Shown here in pieces: positions 1-8,170 of a DNA stretch of 46,447 bases. The stretch covers positions 1 to 46,447 of the forward strand of contig JAFYYM010000093.1 in the NCBI GenBank assembly GCA_017557535.1, given 5' to 3'. Origin of the DNA: Bacteroidales bacterium (GTDB lineage Bacteria; Bacteroidota; Bacteroidia; Bacteroidales; UBA932). Numbering within the stretch: position 1 is the first letter of the stretch; every line of letters begins with the position of its first letter. The notes under the pieces were generated by a model. That model was not told the DNA's origin, did not search any database, and worked only from the letters and a program-made list of their open reading frames with translations. The position numbers were made by a program, and so were the translations under genes.

Positions 1-154
1 CCTTCCTCATCGCAGAGTTAGGCTTCTTGGGAGTCGTCGTGTAAACACGCAGACATACGCCCCTCTTCTGAGGGCAAGCGTCCAGAGCACGAGACTTGCT
101 CTGAGAAGCAATGCTCTCGCGTCCTTTGCGAACTAACTGTTGAATTGTTGGCAT
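1..154 (-). CDS. rpsL: 30S ribosomal protein S12 (N-terminal part, cut by window edge)
   Basis: Ribosomal protein S12 of the decoding centre of the small subunit. The reverse strand from an ATG at 154 reads [13 protein letters not shown] and continues through [10 protein letters not shown] and [15 protein letters not shown], the classic S12 N-terminus; 51 codons are visible before the window ends. Lys43 in the TPKKPNSA loop, the residue usually changed in streptomycin-resistant mutants, is the wild-type lysine here. A well-matched Bacteroidota promoter lies about 50 bases upstream. In most bacteria rpsL is followed by rpsG and fusA, which would lie outside the window. Identification is very secure; the gene is partial only because of the window boundary. 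Confidence 0.97.
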   Translation of the reverse strand, partial: MPTIQQLVRKGRESIASQSKSRALDACPQKRGVCLRVYTTTPKKPNSAMRK

Positions 155-205
155 AAATGATTGTAAATCTTTTATTTATGTTTTTTCCCAAATATTTTGG
201 GGCTG

Positions 206-237
206 CAAATTTACAGAATAATCTTCAATTCACCAAA
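206..237 (-). promoter_or_regulatory. rpsL promoter (Bacteroidota -33/-7 type)
   Basis: On the minus strand the -33 TTTG (complement of CAAA at 234-237) is followed by a 20-bp spacer and TAAATTTG (complement of 206-213), matching the TTTG-N19-21-TAnnTTTG consensus of the primary sigma factor of Bacteroides. It lies about 50 bases before the S12 start codon, leaving a leader of roughly 45 bases. Both boxes and the spacing agree, so this is one of the best promoters in the window. Confidence 0.7.
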
Positions 238-268
238 GTTTTATTCCGTTTTGAACACCCTTTAGGAA

Positions 269-298
269 TTTGCAATTGACGGATTTTCACTATCTTTG
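269..298 (+). promoter_or_regulatory. Putative promoter of the GH2 gene
   Basis: TTTG at 269-272, an 18-bp spacer and TATCTTTG at 291-298 fit the Bacteroidota promoter consensus. The -7 box ends only three bases before the ATG at 302, so transcription would begin at or just inside the start codon and the mRNA would be practically leaderless. A second TTGAC at 276-280 lies 12 bases before the -7 box. Confidence 0.45.
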
Positions 299-301
299 AA
301 T

Positions 302-2809
302 ATGTTTAAACTCGGATCAAAGATCATTTTGGCGGCAACCTTTCTCGCCGCGGCCTACCTCCCCACAACCGCCCAACCCTCCGCGAGGGTATTCTTCGGC
401 GATGGTTGGACATTCACGAAAGACGGGAACTCCAGGATAGTTGATATTCCCCACGACTGGGGTGTTGACGGCCCTTTCAATATCAATTATCCCGGCGAGA
501 CGGGTAAACTGGAATGGTGGGGAAAGGCGGAGTACACGAAAACCCTGACCGTCACGGAGTCAACCGGGGACAGCTACTTCCTCGACATCGACGGAGCCAT
601 GTCGTGGGCCAAGGTCTTTTGCAACGGGAATCTGGTAACAGAATGGCCCTACGGGTACGCCTCTTTCAGGGCGGATCTGACGCCATTCATGAAAGACGGT
701 GACAATGAGATCAAGATCACTCTCGATAATCCCGAGGAGTCCAGCCGCTGGTATCCAGGCGGAGGAGTATACCGGAATGTATGGCTCACAGTGGCGAAAC
801 CAGTCGGAGTGGCACATTGGGGCACTTTCATGACCACAAAGGGCGACAAGGCCACCCTAAGAATCAGCCTTCGCAATAGCGGGGAGCCGGTGAAAGGAAT
901 TGTCAGGACGGAAATATTTGAATATGACGGAAATACGGCCATAGCTTCTGCCGAGGCCCCCGTGGAGGCAATCACCGACTCCACCATAGTCACCCAGGAA
1001 TTCGACCTCCATGGCGCCGCCCGCTGGAGTCCCGACCATCCGAATCTCTACCGCGCCGTCACGACAGTGATTGCCGGCTCTGCCGGACAGCCGCTCGAGC
1101 CCGGTCGCGTCCATTCTCGCTTCGCTGCGGCTGAGTACGACCGTGGCTCGACGGCTGCTCCGGCAGACGAAGCTTACATCACCGTATTCGGACTTCGAGA
1201 CATCGAGTACCGGGAAGATGGAATATTCATCGACGGAGAGAAGACGTTCCTTAAGGGAGTCTGCCTCCACCACGACGCCGGCGCCTTGGGCGCTGTTTGG
1301 AACAATACCGCATGGGAACGTCGACTCAAGATGCTCAAGGAAATGGGTTGCAACGCCATCAGGACCTCCCACAATCCACCAGCCCCGGAGCTTCTAGACC
1401 TCTGCGACAAGATGGGCTTCGTCGTGATGGACGAACTAACGGACACCTGGACAATCCCGAAGAAGCCTAACGGTTATGCGTTGCTGTTCAACGAGTGGGC
1501 GGATAAAGACCTGAAGGCCATGATCCACCGTGACCGCAACCACCCCTCAGTAATTCTTTGGAGCATAGGCAACGAGACGGGAGAGCAAGGCTATCCCGAT
1601 CTATACCACATTCCCGCTCACCTTACGGAAATATGTCACAATGAGGATCCCACCAGGCTAACAACCTTCGGGTCTGACAATCCATGGGCCTCGGAGCAGG
1701 AATTCCGCAACACCATGGACGTATATGGGTTCAATTACAAGCCTCACCTATACGCCCAGTTCCACGAAGCTAACCCCGGTAAGCTGTATCTCGGCAGCGA
1801 GACCGCCTCTACCATAAGCACCAGAGGCGTGTATTTCTTCCCCATAGAGGAGGATCCCAGAGGCAAGGAGCAATGCGAGAAAGACTTCCAAGTCAGTTCC
1901 TACGACCTCCACACAGTCCCCTGGGGCCAAATTCCAGAGCAAGAATGGGAATTTGAGGACGCCAATCCATCCTGTCTGGGAGAGTTTGTCTGGACAGGCT
2001 ACGACTACCTCGGAGAACCTACGCCATACAACCGGGACATAACTATACTGACCAACTTCCACGATCCCGAGGCCAAGGCTAAGGCGGAGAAAGAGATCGC
2101 CGAGAAAGGTGTTGTCTCGACTCCCTCCAGAAGCTCATATTTCGGGATCATAGACCTCGCCGGTTTCCCTAAGGACAGGTACTGGCTGTACCAAGCCCGC
2201 TGGTCGGATAAGACTGTGCTTCATGTGCTTCCTCATTGGAACTGGGAAGGACGTGAAGGTGAGGTGACTCCCGTCCATGTCTACACAAACTGCGACAAAG
2301 TCGAGCTGTTCGTGAACGGGGTCTCCCAAGGAGTCCTGGATAGAGCCGACAAGCAATACCGGCTGCGTTGGGACGAGGTTGTTTATCAGCCGGGCAAGGT
2401 CGAGGCCGTGGGCTGGAAGAACGGGCGAAAAGTTGCTACCGGGACCGTCAAGACCGCCGGTCAGACAAAGAAGATAAAGCTTAGTCTTGAGAAAGGATTC
2501 GGAGAGGGCGACTTGTATTATGTGGACGCCGCCCTGGCTGATAAGAAGGGAGTCATCGTTCCCACCGGTTCCGATGAGCTTGTATTCAGCGTCAAAGGTC
2601 CTGGAGAGATCTTCGCTGTCGACGCCGGCGACCCGACTTGCCTTACACCATTCCACAGCGACACTATCAAGGCCTTCAACGGACTGGCTTCAGTAATAGT
2701 CAAGGCAAAGCCCGGTGCACGCGGCAGGATTGTCGTTACCGCCACATCCGAGGGGCTGAAAAAAGATAGAATAAAGATCAAGCCCAGAAGCAGCGTTTTC
2801 CATAAGTAG
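302..2809 (+). CDS. Secreted GH2 glycoside hydrolase (beta-galactosidase type)
   Basis: Probably removes terminal beta-galactosyl (or related) residues from glycans in the periplasm or at the cell surface. A signal peptide (residues 1-25, ending TTA-QPS) precedes a sugar-binding jelly roll, an Ig-like domain, a TIM barrel and C-terminal DUF4982/Ig-like domains. The barrel shows the GH2 acid/base Glu425 in WSIGNE and nucleophile Glu500 in YLGSE, 75 residues apart as in LacZ. The ATG at 302 is chosen over a TTG at 296 because it gives a clean signal peptide. Length 835 aa is normal for the family. Residues 260-288 (PGRVHSRFAAAEY region) are encoded by an 85-bp palindromic element that also occurs in the U32 gene. 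Substrate specificity cannot be read from the sequence; beta-glucuronidase or mannosidase activity is possible. Confidence 0.9.
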   Translation: MFKLGSKIILAATFLAAAYLPTTAQPSARVFFGDGWTFTKDGNSRIVDIPHDWGVDGPFNINYPGETGKLEWWGKAEYTKTLTVTESTGDSYFLDIDGAMSWAKVFCNGNLVTEWPYGYASFRADLTPFMKDGDNEIKITLDNPEESSRWYPGGGVYRNVWLTVAKPVGVAHWGTFMTTKGDKATLRISLRNSGEPVKGIVRTEIFEYDGNTAIASAEAPVEAITDSTIVTQEFDLHGAARWSPDHPNLYRAVTTVIAGSAGQPLEPGRVHSRFAAAEYDRGSTAAPADEAYITVFGLRDIEYREDGIFIDGEKTFLKGVCLHHDAGALGAVWNNTAWERRLKMLKEMGCNAIRTSHNPPAPELLDLCDKMGFVVMDELTDTWTIPKKPNGYALLFNEWADKDLKAMIHRDRNHPSVILWSIGNETGEQGYPDLYHIPAHLTEICHNEDPTRLTTFGSDNPWASEQEFRNTMDVYGFNYKPHLYAQFHEANPGKLYLGSETASTISTRGVYFFPIEEDPRGKEQCEKDFQVSSYDLHTVPWGQIPEQEWEFEDANPSCLGEFVWTGYDYLGEPTPYNRDITILTNFHDPEAKAKAEKEIAEKGVVSTPSRSSYFGIIDLAGFPKDRYWLYQARWSDKTVLHVLPHWNWEGREGEVTPVHVYTNCDKVELFVNGVSQGVLDRADKQYRLRWDEVVYQPGKVEAVGWKNGRKVATGTVKTAGQTKKIKLSLEKGFGEGDLYYVDAALADKKGVIVPTGSDELVFSVKGPGEIFAVDAGDPTCLTPFHSDTIKAFNGLASVIVKAKPGARGRIVVTATSEGLKKDRIKIKPRSSVFHK
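1081..1165 (+). repeat. 85-bp in-frame palindromic element, copy A (inside GH2 gene)
   Basis: Imperfect inverted repeat: outer arms 1081-1100 and 1146-1165 pair, an inner stem CGGTCG (1102-1107) pairs with CGACCG (1138-1143), and a core lies at 1109-1137. Aligned without gaps to the copy at 21485-21569 it is identical at about 60 of 85 positions, and 28 of 29 in the core. It is read in the same frame as the other copy, giving PG-x-VH-x-RFAAAEY in both proteins. Differences in the stems are compensatory, which argues for a shared folded element rather than a shared protein motif. No target duplication is evident. Confidence 0.8.
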
Positions 2810-2903
2810 CAAACAATCAGCCAATTACAGGGAAATGCATAGGTAACCTAACCAAGGCACTTAATAGGAACTATATGATTATAAACACATTACATATTAC
2901 GGT

Positions 2904-5417
2904 ATGAAACGGACTTTATTGATTGCAGCGGCGGTTGTATTCGGCATTGCCGCTGCCGGCCAAGAGAAGGTGACCAAGGCGAACTATGCCCTGGCCGAGA
3001 GGTTCTCCGCCAAAAGAGTGAACAGCATGGTGTTCTCTACAAGGGTTCAGCCACGATGGTTCAAGGAAGGTGACCGGTTCTGGTACGAATGGCAGTCACC
3101 AAAAGGCACGAATTACTACATCGTCGATCCTGTCAAAGGAACCAAGACCGAGGTGTTCGACCTTGAGAGGCTGGCCATGGAACTAACTGAGATAGTGAAG
3201 GATCCGTTCGATGCTCAGCATATTCCCATCACGAACTTGAAGCTCAAGGACGACAAGGTCTTCACTTTCGACATCCGCAGCACCCAGGATAAACCGGCGG
3301 AGCCTGACACAGCTAAGGCCAAGAAGGAAGGCGGAAGACCCGGTGGACCGGGAGGAGCCGCGGCCGGAAGACCTGAGAAAAAAGTGTTCCATTTCGAATA
3401 CGATTTCGCGGCCAGATCCTTGAAGGACGTCACCGAACAGAAGGAGAAAGAGCAGCAGAAATATCCCATGTGGGCGTCAGTCTCCCCTGACGGCACGATG
3501 GGAGTGTACGCCAAGAACTCCAATCTGTGGATAATGGACTCCACGAACCTTCGCAAGGCGGCCAAGGACCCCAAGGACAGCACCATCGTTGAGTTCAAGC
3601 TTACGACTGACGGAATCAAGCAGTTCGGCTTTGGTTACGGCAACTACACCGGTGACACAGAGACAGACACCACCCGCCGTTCCAATCCCGGAGAGCTGTT
3701 GTGGTCGCCTGACTCAAAGCGTTTCGCAACAAGCAAATGGGACACCAGGGACCTGAAAGACCTGTGGGTTATCAACTCCGTGAGCGACAAGCGCCCGAAG
3801 CTTGAGACCTACAAGTACCAAATGCCTGGCGAGCCAGGACCTAAGGGCTATTTGTACGTGTTCACGATCAATGGGATTCCCGCTCAGGCCGGCAATGACG
3901 CGGTGGCCACCAGCAAGCAAATCAAGGTGGATGCTTTTAAGGACCAGGACTTCGACATCGAGCGGGGCCGCAGGCTTGCCGCCGACAGTTACAAGGACTA
4001 CTTCCCAAGCAAATGGCTGGGAGACGAGACAGGGTTCTACCTGCTCCGCAAGAGCCGTGACATTAAGAGGATCGATCTCTGCTGGGTAGGTGTCAACGCG
4101 GATTCCGCCAAGGTCATAATCCCGGAACGCTCAAACACATACATCGAGAGCCGCACCCCCTTCCTCATGAAAAACGGCAAGGAGCTCATTTGGTGGTCCG
4201 AGCGTAACGGCTGGGCGAACCTCTATCTCTACAAGAGCGACGGGACCCTTATCCGCAAGATCACCGATGGAGCCTTCCACGTTGAGAACGTGCTGGGAGT
4301 CAATGAGAAAGAAGGTTATGTCCTGCTCAGCGCCTGCGGGGTACAGAAAGACGAGAACCCCTACCAGATGCACACCTACAGGGTTCCTCTCACCGGCGGC
4401 GCGCTCCAAAAACTCGACATGGACGACATGGACGTCCTCTCGACCGCCAGTGACGATGCCAAGTATTTCGTGGCCAACTATTCAAGGGTAGATTACACTC
4501 CGGGGGTCGCTCTTTACGGAGCTGCCGGAAGAAAGATTCTCGACCTTGAGACCGCCGACCTCAGCCTCCTTTTCGACGCCGGCTACAAGTTCCCTGAGCG
4601 CTTCAAGGTTAAGGCGGCGGATGGCGTGACCGACCTCTACGGGGCTATGTACAAGCCTTACGACTTCGACTCCACAAAGGTATATCCGATATGTGATTAT
4701 GTCTATCCCGGCCCTCAGGTGGAGGCCAACAACATCTCCTGGAGCAAGGGTTTCACAAGGACTGACCGTCTCGCGCAGCTAGGCATCATTGTCATCACAG
4801 TGGGCAACCGCGGCGGCCACCCCAACCGCTCGAAATGGTACCACAACTTCGGCTACGGTAACCTTCGTGACTATGGCCTCGAGGATCAGAAATATGCCAT
4901 ACAGCAGATCGGAGCCCGCTTCCCCTTCGTCGATCTCGACAGGGTCGGCATCCACGGCCACTCCGGCGGCGGATTCATGAGCACGGCGGCGATTCTGAAA
5001 TATCCTGACTTCTTCAAGGCGGCTGTCTCCTGCGCCGGCAACCACGATAACAGCATCTACAACCGTTGGTGGAGCGAGCAGCACCATGGTATACTGGAGA
5101 AGATCGACAAGGGCGACACCACCTTTGTCTATCACATCGACACCAACCAGGAGCTGGCCAAAAACCTCAAGGGCCACCTGATGCTGGTCCACGGTGATGT
5201 TGACAACAACGTCCACCCGGCCAACACGATCCGTGTCGTGAACGCCCTCATCAAGGCCAACAAGCGTTTCGACATGTTGATCCTGCCAGGCCAGAGGCAC
5301 GGCTTCGGCGACATGAACGAATATTTCTTCTGGAGAATGGCTGACTACTACTCCGAGTGGCTCATCGGTGACACCCAGCGCTCTAAAGTGGACATAGTCC
5401 AACTAAATAACGATTAG
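2904..5417 (+). CDS. Dipeptidyl peptidase IV, S9 family, secreted
   Basis: Removes N-terminal dipeptides, typically after proline or alanine, from peptides in the periplasm; in asaccharolytic and mixed Bacteroidota this feeds peptide uptake. The protein (837 aa) has a signal peptide (1-19), an N-terminal beta-propeller, and a C-terminal alpha/beta hydrolase with Ser687 in GHSGGG, Asp767 in HGDVDNNVH and His799 in GQRHGF. The Asp-His distance equals that of human DPP4, and Asn769 matches the substrate-binding Asn710. A low-complexity Gly/Pro/Lys-rich loop near residues 135-155 is unusual and probably an exposed loop of the propeller. It follows the GH2 gene by 94 bases in which no clear promoter was found. 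A perfect stem-loop overlaps its stop codon. Confidence 0.92.
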   Translation: MKRTLLIAAAVVFGIAAAGQEKVTKANYALAERFSAKRVNSMVFSTRVQPRWFKEGDRFWYEWQSPKGTNYYIVDPVKGTKTEVFDLERLAMELTEIVKDPFDAQHIPITNLKLKDDKVFTFDIRSTQDKPAEPDTAKAKKEGGRPGGPGGAAAGRPEKKVFHFEYDFAARSLKDVTEQKEKEQQKYPMWASVSPDGTMGVYAKNSNLWIMDSTNLRKAAKDPKDSTIVEFKLTTDGIKQFGFGYGNYTGDTETDTTRRSNPGELLWSPDSKRFATSKWDTRDLKDLWVINSVSDKRPKLETYKYQMPGEPGPKGYLYVFTINGIPAQAGNDAVATSKQIKVDAFKDQDFDIERGRRLAADSYKDYFPSKWLGDETGFYLLRKSRDIKRIDLCWVGVNADSAKVIIPERSNTYIESRTPFLMKNGKELIWWSERNGWANLYLYKSDGTLIRKITDGAFHVENVLGVNEKEGYVLLSACGVQKDENPYQMHTYRVPLTGGALQKLDMDDMDVLSTASDDAKYFVANYSRVDYTPGVALYGAAGRKILDLETADLSLLFDAGYKFPERFKVKAADGVTDLYGAMYKPYDFDSTKVYPICDYVYPGPQVEANNISWSKGFTRTDRLAQLGIIVITVGNRGGHPNRSKWYHNFGYGNLRDYGLEDQKYAIQQIGARFPFVDLDRVGIHGHSGGGFMSTAAILKYPDFFKAAVSCAGNHDNSIYNRWWSEQHHGILEKIDKGDTTFVYHIDTNQELAKNLKGHLMLVHGDVDNNVHPANTIRVVNALIKANKRFDMLILPGQRHGFGDMNEYFFWRMADYYSEWLIGDTQRSKVDIVQLNND

Positions 5418-5447
5418 CTCTATAGCCCCGTCACCGGCTATAGAGCT
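5416..5447. terminator. Stem-loop between convergent genes, probable bidirectional terminator
   Basis: A perfect 12-bp stem, AGCTCTATAGCC (5416-5427) with GGCTATAGAGCT (5436-5447), with an 8-base loop. It begins at the last stop-codon bases of the DPP4 gene and covers the last codons and stop of the opposing alkyltransferase gene. No T-run follows on either strand, so termination is inferred from position and stem strength. Confidence 0.6.
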
Positions 5448-6012
5448 GACGCTCGATGACGCGGCGTTTCAGCTCGCTTCCATACTCGTATTCACCGACC
5501 TCTATCGAATCCAAAAGGTAGAGGTCGGTGCCTTTGAATATGGTTCCCTGGGCCACCGCCCGGATCGCGAGTATCTTATCTATGGATTCTTTCGGAACGA
5601 TAAGGTGGCAGGGGATGATGTATGCTACGGGATTGCAGGCAACCGCATGGGCGACTGCCCGGACTCCGCGGGGATTCTCGCAGAGGTCGGCGAGTTGGCT
5701 GTAGCTCAGGAGCTTTATTCCTTCTCCCGGCATGATGGGAGTCCCGTCTTCATGGTGGGTAAGAAAATACAGCTTTTGCCAGACATTGAGTTGGAAAGGG
5801 GTGCCGGCAAGCCTCATGTCTTCCCACTTCGTGGTCAGGGACAAATCGGCGAGCCCGTCCATATCCACCTTGGTGACAGTGATCTCCGAAATGCTGTCGG
5901 CAGGCAGTTTCGAGACATATTCAGAGACCTTTGCAAGTCCCCTGAAATCCGCACTCACCGACGCAATCTTTCCGTCTATCCGCGTCACGACCCATCTTTG
6001 ATCCTTTTTCAT
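5431..6012 (-). CDS. Methylated-DNA-protein cysteine methyltransferase family (Ogt-like), variant active site
   Basis: Family members transfer O6-alkyl groups from guanine to their own cysteine, repairing DNA in the cytoplasm. The 193-aa protein shows FQLNVWQKL (73-81), the Arg finger in RGVRAVAHAV and the active-site region NPVAYIIPCHL with Cys135. The normal motif is PCHR; the Arg is replaced by Leu136+1 (PCHL), and the C-terminal end departs from the usual G-Y-x-x-G-x-x-x-K-x-x-L-L pattern, keeping only FKGTDLYLLDSIE. The N-terminal 70 residues resemble the poorly conserved N-domain. It lies 63 bases after the esterase gene on the same strand and may be read from that operon. It could be an active alkyltransferase with changed substrate handling or an alkyltransferase-like DNA-damage binder. 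Confidence 0.8.
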   Translation of the reverse strand: MKKDQRWVVTRIDGKIASVSADFRGLAKVSEYVSKLPADSISEITVTKVDMDGLADLSLTTKWEDMRLAGTPFQLNVWQKLYFLTHHEDGTPIMPGEGIKLLSYSQLADLCENPRGVRAVAHAVACNPVAYIIPCHLIVPKESIDKILAIRAVAQGTIFKGTDLYLLDSIEVGEYEYGSELKRRVIERQLYSR

Positions 6013-6075
6013 GCCGTAAATCCTTAATCTCTGTAAAGTTAAGGAAAAATATTAACTTTCCGTAAAGGAAGACTC

Positions 6076-8163
6076 CTAAAAGCTTTCCGTTCGTGGAACA
6101 GCCAGGAAGGTCGAAGCTGGGAGTCCGGCGCCATTGACCAGGTTGGCCCTGGTATATGGCTTCCAAGCGTAACGGACATAGACCGGTTCCTTCACTTCCG
6201 GAGAAGTCAAGACGGCCCTGTCGCCCACAAGGCGGCAGGTCGCTTCGTGATACAGCATATCCTTCCCGGCAAGCTCAAAGCCAACGACTTCCGTACCTGC
6301 GGAAGCCTTGAGGCAGGCACTGTATTCAAAATCGACCGTTACCTCCCTGCCGGAAACGGTCGCCGATTTGAATAGCGGCCCGGAAGGCACCAGATCGAAG
6401 CCGTAGGTTCCACTCAAGGCCAACCTGGCGAGCCTTTCCCCCACGGGCTTCTTGTCTTTGTAATGCACGTCGGAAGGGTCTCCAAGGTCGCTGGAGACCG
6501 CCATCCCGAGATTCGGACGGCTTTCCAAAAGCCTTCTCTGGCTGTCACGGAACCAAGGCCAGGAAGGACGGTTCAAGCTCGAAAGCTGGACATAATAGAA
6601 CGGCAATTCCGGATCACCGAACCATTCTCTCCAACTGTCAACAAGAAGAGGGAACAGATATTCATGAGCCTCGAAATTGTGGGCGTTGGACTCACCCTGG
6701 TACCAGATGACACCTGCGATAGCCGGATGACCGAGCGGAAGTATCGCTGATTCAAAAAGATAGCAGGGCTCATAGGGGTGACGGGCAAACTTGTCGCCCT
6801 TTTTGTAAGAGATGTTCTTGGCCGCCCTTTCTCGGGCCCAACCCTGGATGAAATCGTTGTTGATCCAGTCTCTCAGGATCACCGGGAACTTCCATTCGAG
6901 GGTATTCCTGTCGATCCACGCCTCAGCGGGGGACCCACCGACAGCGTCGTGAATGATTCCTATTGGGACTTTAAGACTGTCCCTCAACTCTTTCGCGAAC
7001 CAATAGCCCACAGCGGACATTTTTGCCGAGGTCGCCGGAGAGGCTATTTCCCATTTCGCCGGGCGAAAATAAAGCAGGTTCTTTACCGAGTCCACAGCGG
7101 ACTCCGGCCATGAGACATCACTCGTCGCCCAATTGCATTCTTGATTAAAAAAACGAAGATCCGGATCGGTCGAGGCAGCGGCAGCCTCGGCTCCACCATC
7201 GGCATTCGATAGCCTGAAACGCATATTCGATTGGCCGGAGCATAGCCAAACCTCACCAACCGCGACGTTTGAGAAATTCAGTTCCTCGTCCTTAGTTGAG
7301 ATTGTGAGTTCCAGTCCTGTAGATGCTTCCATCGAAGGGAACTCCACGCTCCATTTCCCGTCCAAACCCGTGACAGCTTTCAGAGTCTTACGCCCGAACT
7401 TTACCGTCACCTTGTCTCCAGCATTCGCCGTACCGCCGATAGTTACCGGACATCGGCGCTGTATGACCATGTTGTCGGTATACAAAGGGGACACCGCCAG
7501 CCCGCCAAAGTCGCCTGTTATCCGGGAATACACCGTCTTAGCCAGGATCCCGTATCCAACCTCGTCAGGATGGATGGCATCGGGAATATGCCAGGGATAC
7601 GGATAGAGTGGCGTGTGGAAGTCAATAAGCTCACAGCCAGCCGTTTCCGCCACCACTTTAATAGCTTCTTGTATATCCTCGTGCCACTGTTTCGTCCCGG
7701 ACATAAAACGATGGTGGCGGTCGGCGAGAGGAGAAAGCAAGGCGATGATAATCCTCGCCTTGGGGTTCGCCTGTTTGCATGAGTCTATGAGGGCGAGATA
7801 ATCTCCCACGAAATCATCCCTGTAGTTCGGCCATGAGCGGGGGTCGGTGTCGTTGACTCCGAGATGGATCACGCAGATGTCACCCGCGAAGTCCATTGCC
7901 TTCCTGTATTCCTCCTGTTCGAAATACGGCCTGTAGGAGCGCTTTATCAGCGTAGCCCCGTTCTTTCCGAAATTACCCACCAGGTAACCGTCTCCGAGCA
8001 TGGCCTGGAGCTGGGAAGGATAGGAGTAGTTCTCCCTATCCTCTATCGCGGCCCCGTAGGTGATGCTGTCACCGATGCAGGCGACCTTAACTTTACGAGG
8101 AGTGGAAGAATAAACAGAACCGACTAATAAACAAGCGATTAAGGTAAGAAAGACTCTTTTCAT
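6076..8163 (-). CDS. Secreted two-domain SGNH esterase, sialate O-acetylesterase type
   Basis: Removes O-acetyl groups from sialic acids or other acetylated glycans, exposing them to glycosidases. The ATG at 8163 gives a clean signal peptide (1-20) and is preferred to a TTG at 8181. The N-terminal half is a GDSL hydrolase with Ser33 in GDSITYG, GVNDT and a HPDEVGYG Asp/His block. The C-terminal half is a sialate O-acetylesterase (SASA) domain with GQSNM and WYQGESNA. A short Ig-like linker separates them. The tandem arrangement, 695 aa, is common in gut Bacteroidota. It begins 7 bases after the TPR/HTH regulator stop, so the two are almost certainly cotranscribed and the regulator may control it. 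No sialidase or SusC/D pair lies nearby, so sialic acid specificity is inferred only from the family. Confidence 0.85.
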   Translation of the reverse strand: MKRVFLTLIACLLVGSVYSSTPRKVKVACIGDSITYGAAIEDRENYSYPSQLQAMLGDGYLVGNFGKNGATLIKRSYRPYFEQEEYRKAMDFAGDICVIHLGVNDTDPRSWPNYRDDFVGDYLALIDSCKQANPKARIIIALLSPLADRHHRFMSGTKQWHEDIQEAIKVVAETAGCELIDFHTPLYPYPWHIPDAIHPDEVGYGILAKTVYSRITGDFGGLAVSPLYTDNMVIQRRCPVTIGGTANAGDKVTVKFGRKTLKAVTGLDGKWSVEFPSMEASTGLELTISTKDEELNFSNVAVGEVWLCSGQSNMRFRLSNADGGAEAAAASTDPDLRFFNQECNWATSDVSWPESAVDSVKNLLYFRPAKWEIASPATSAKMSAVGYWFAKELRDSLKVPIGIIHDAVGGSPAEAWIDRNTLEWKFPVILRDWINNDFIQGWARERAAKNISYKKGDKFARHPYEPCYLFESAILPLGHPAIAGVIWYQGESNAHNFEAHEYLFPLLVDSWREWFGDPELPFYYVQLSSLNRPSWPWFRDSQRRLLESRPNLGMAVSSDLGDPSDVHYKDKKPVGERLARLALSGTYGFDLVPSGPLFKSATVSGREVTVDFEYSACLKASAGTEVVGFELAGKDMLYHEATCRLVGDRAVLTSPEVKEPVYVRYAWKPYTRANLVNGAGLPASTFLAVPRTESF

Positions 8164-8170
8164 TGCGATA

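Noticed and set aside
3303-3390. The Gly/Pro/Lys-rich stretch of the DPP4 propeller as another inserted element
   Set aside because: There are no inverted arms and no match to the other repeats, so simple low-complexity loop expansion is more likely.
4779-5402. A 207-codon open frame antisense to the DPP4 catalytic domain
   Set aside because: It mirrors the strongly conserved alpha/beta hydrolase region and shows no protein-like features.
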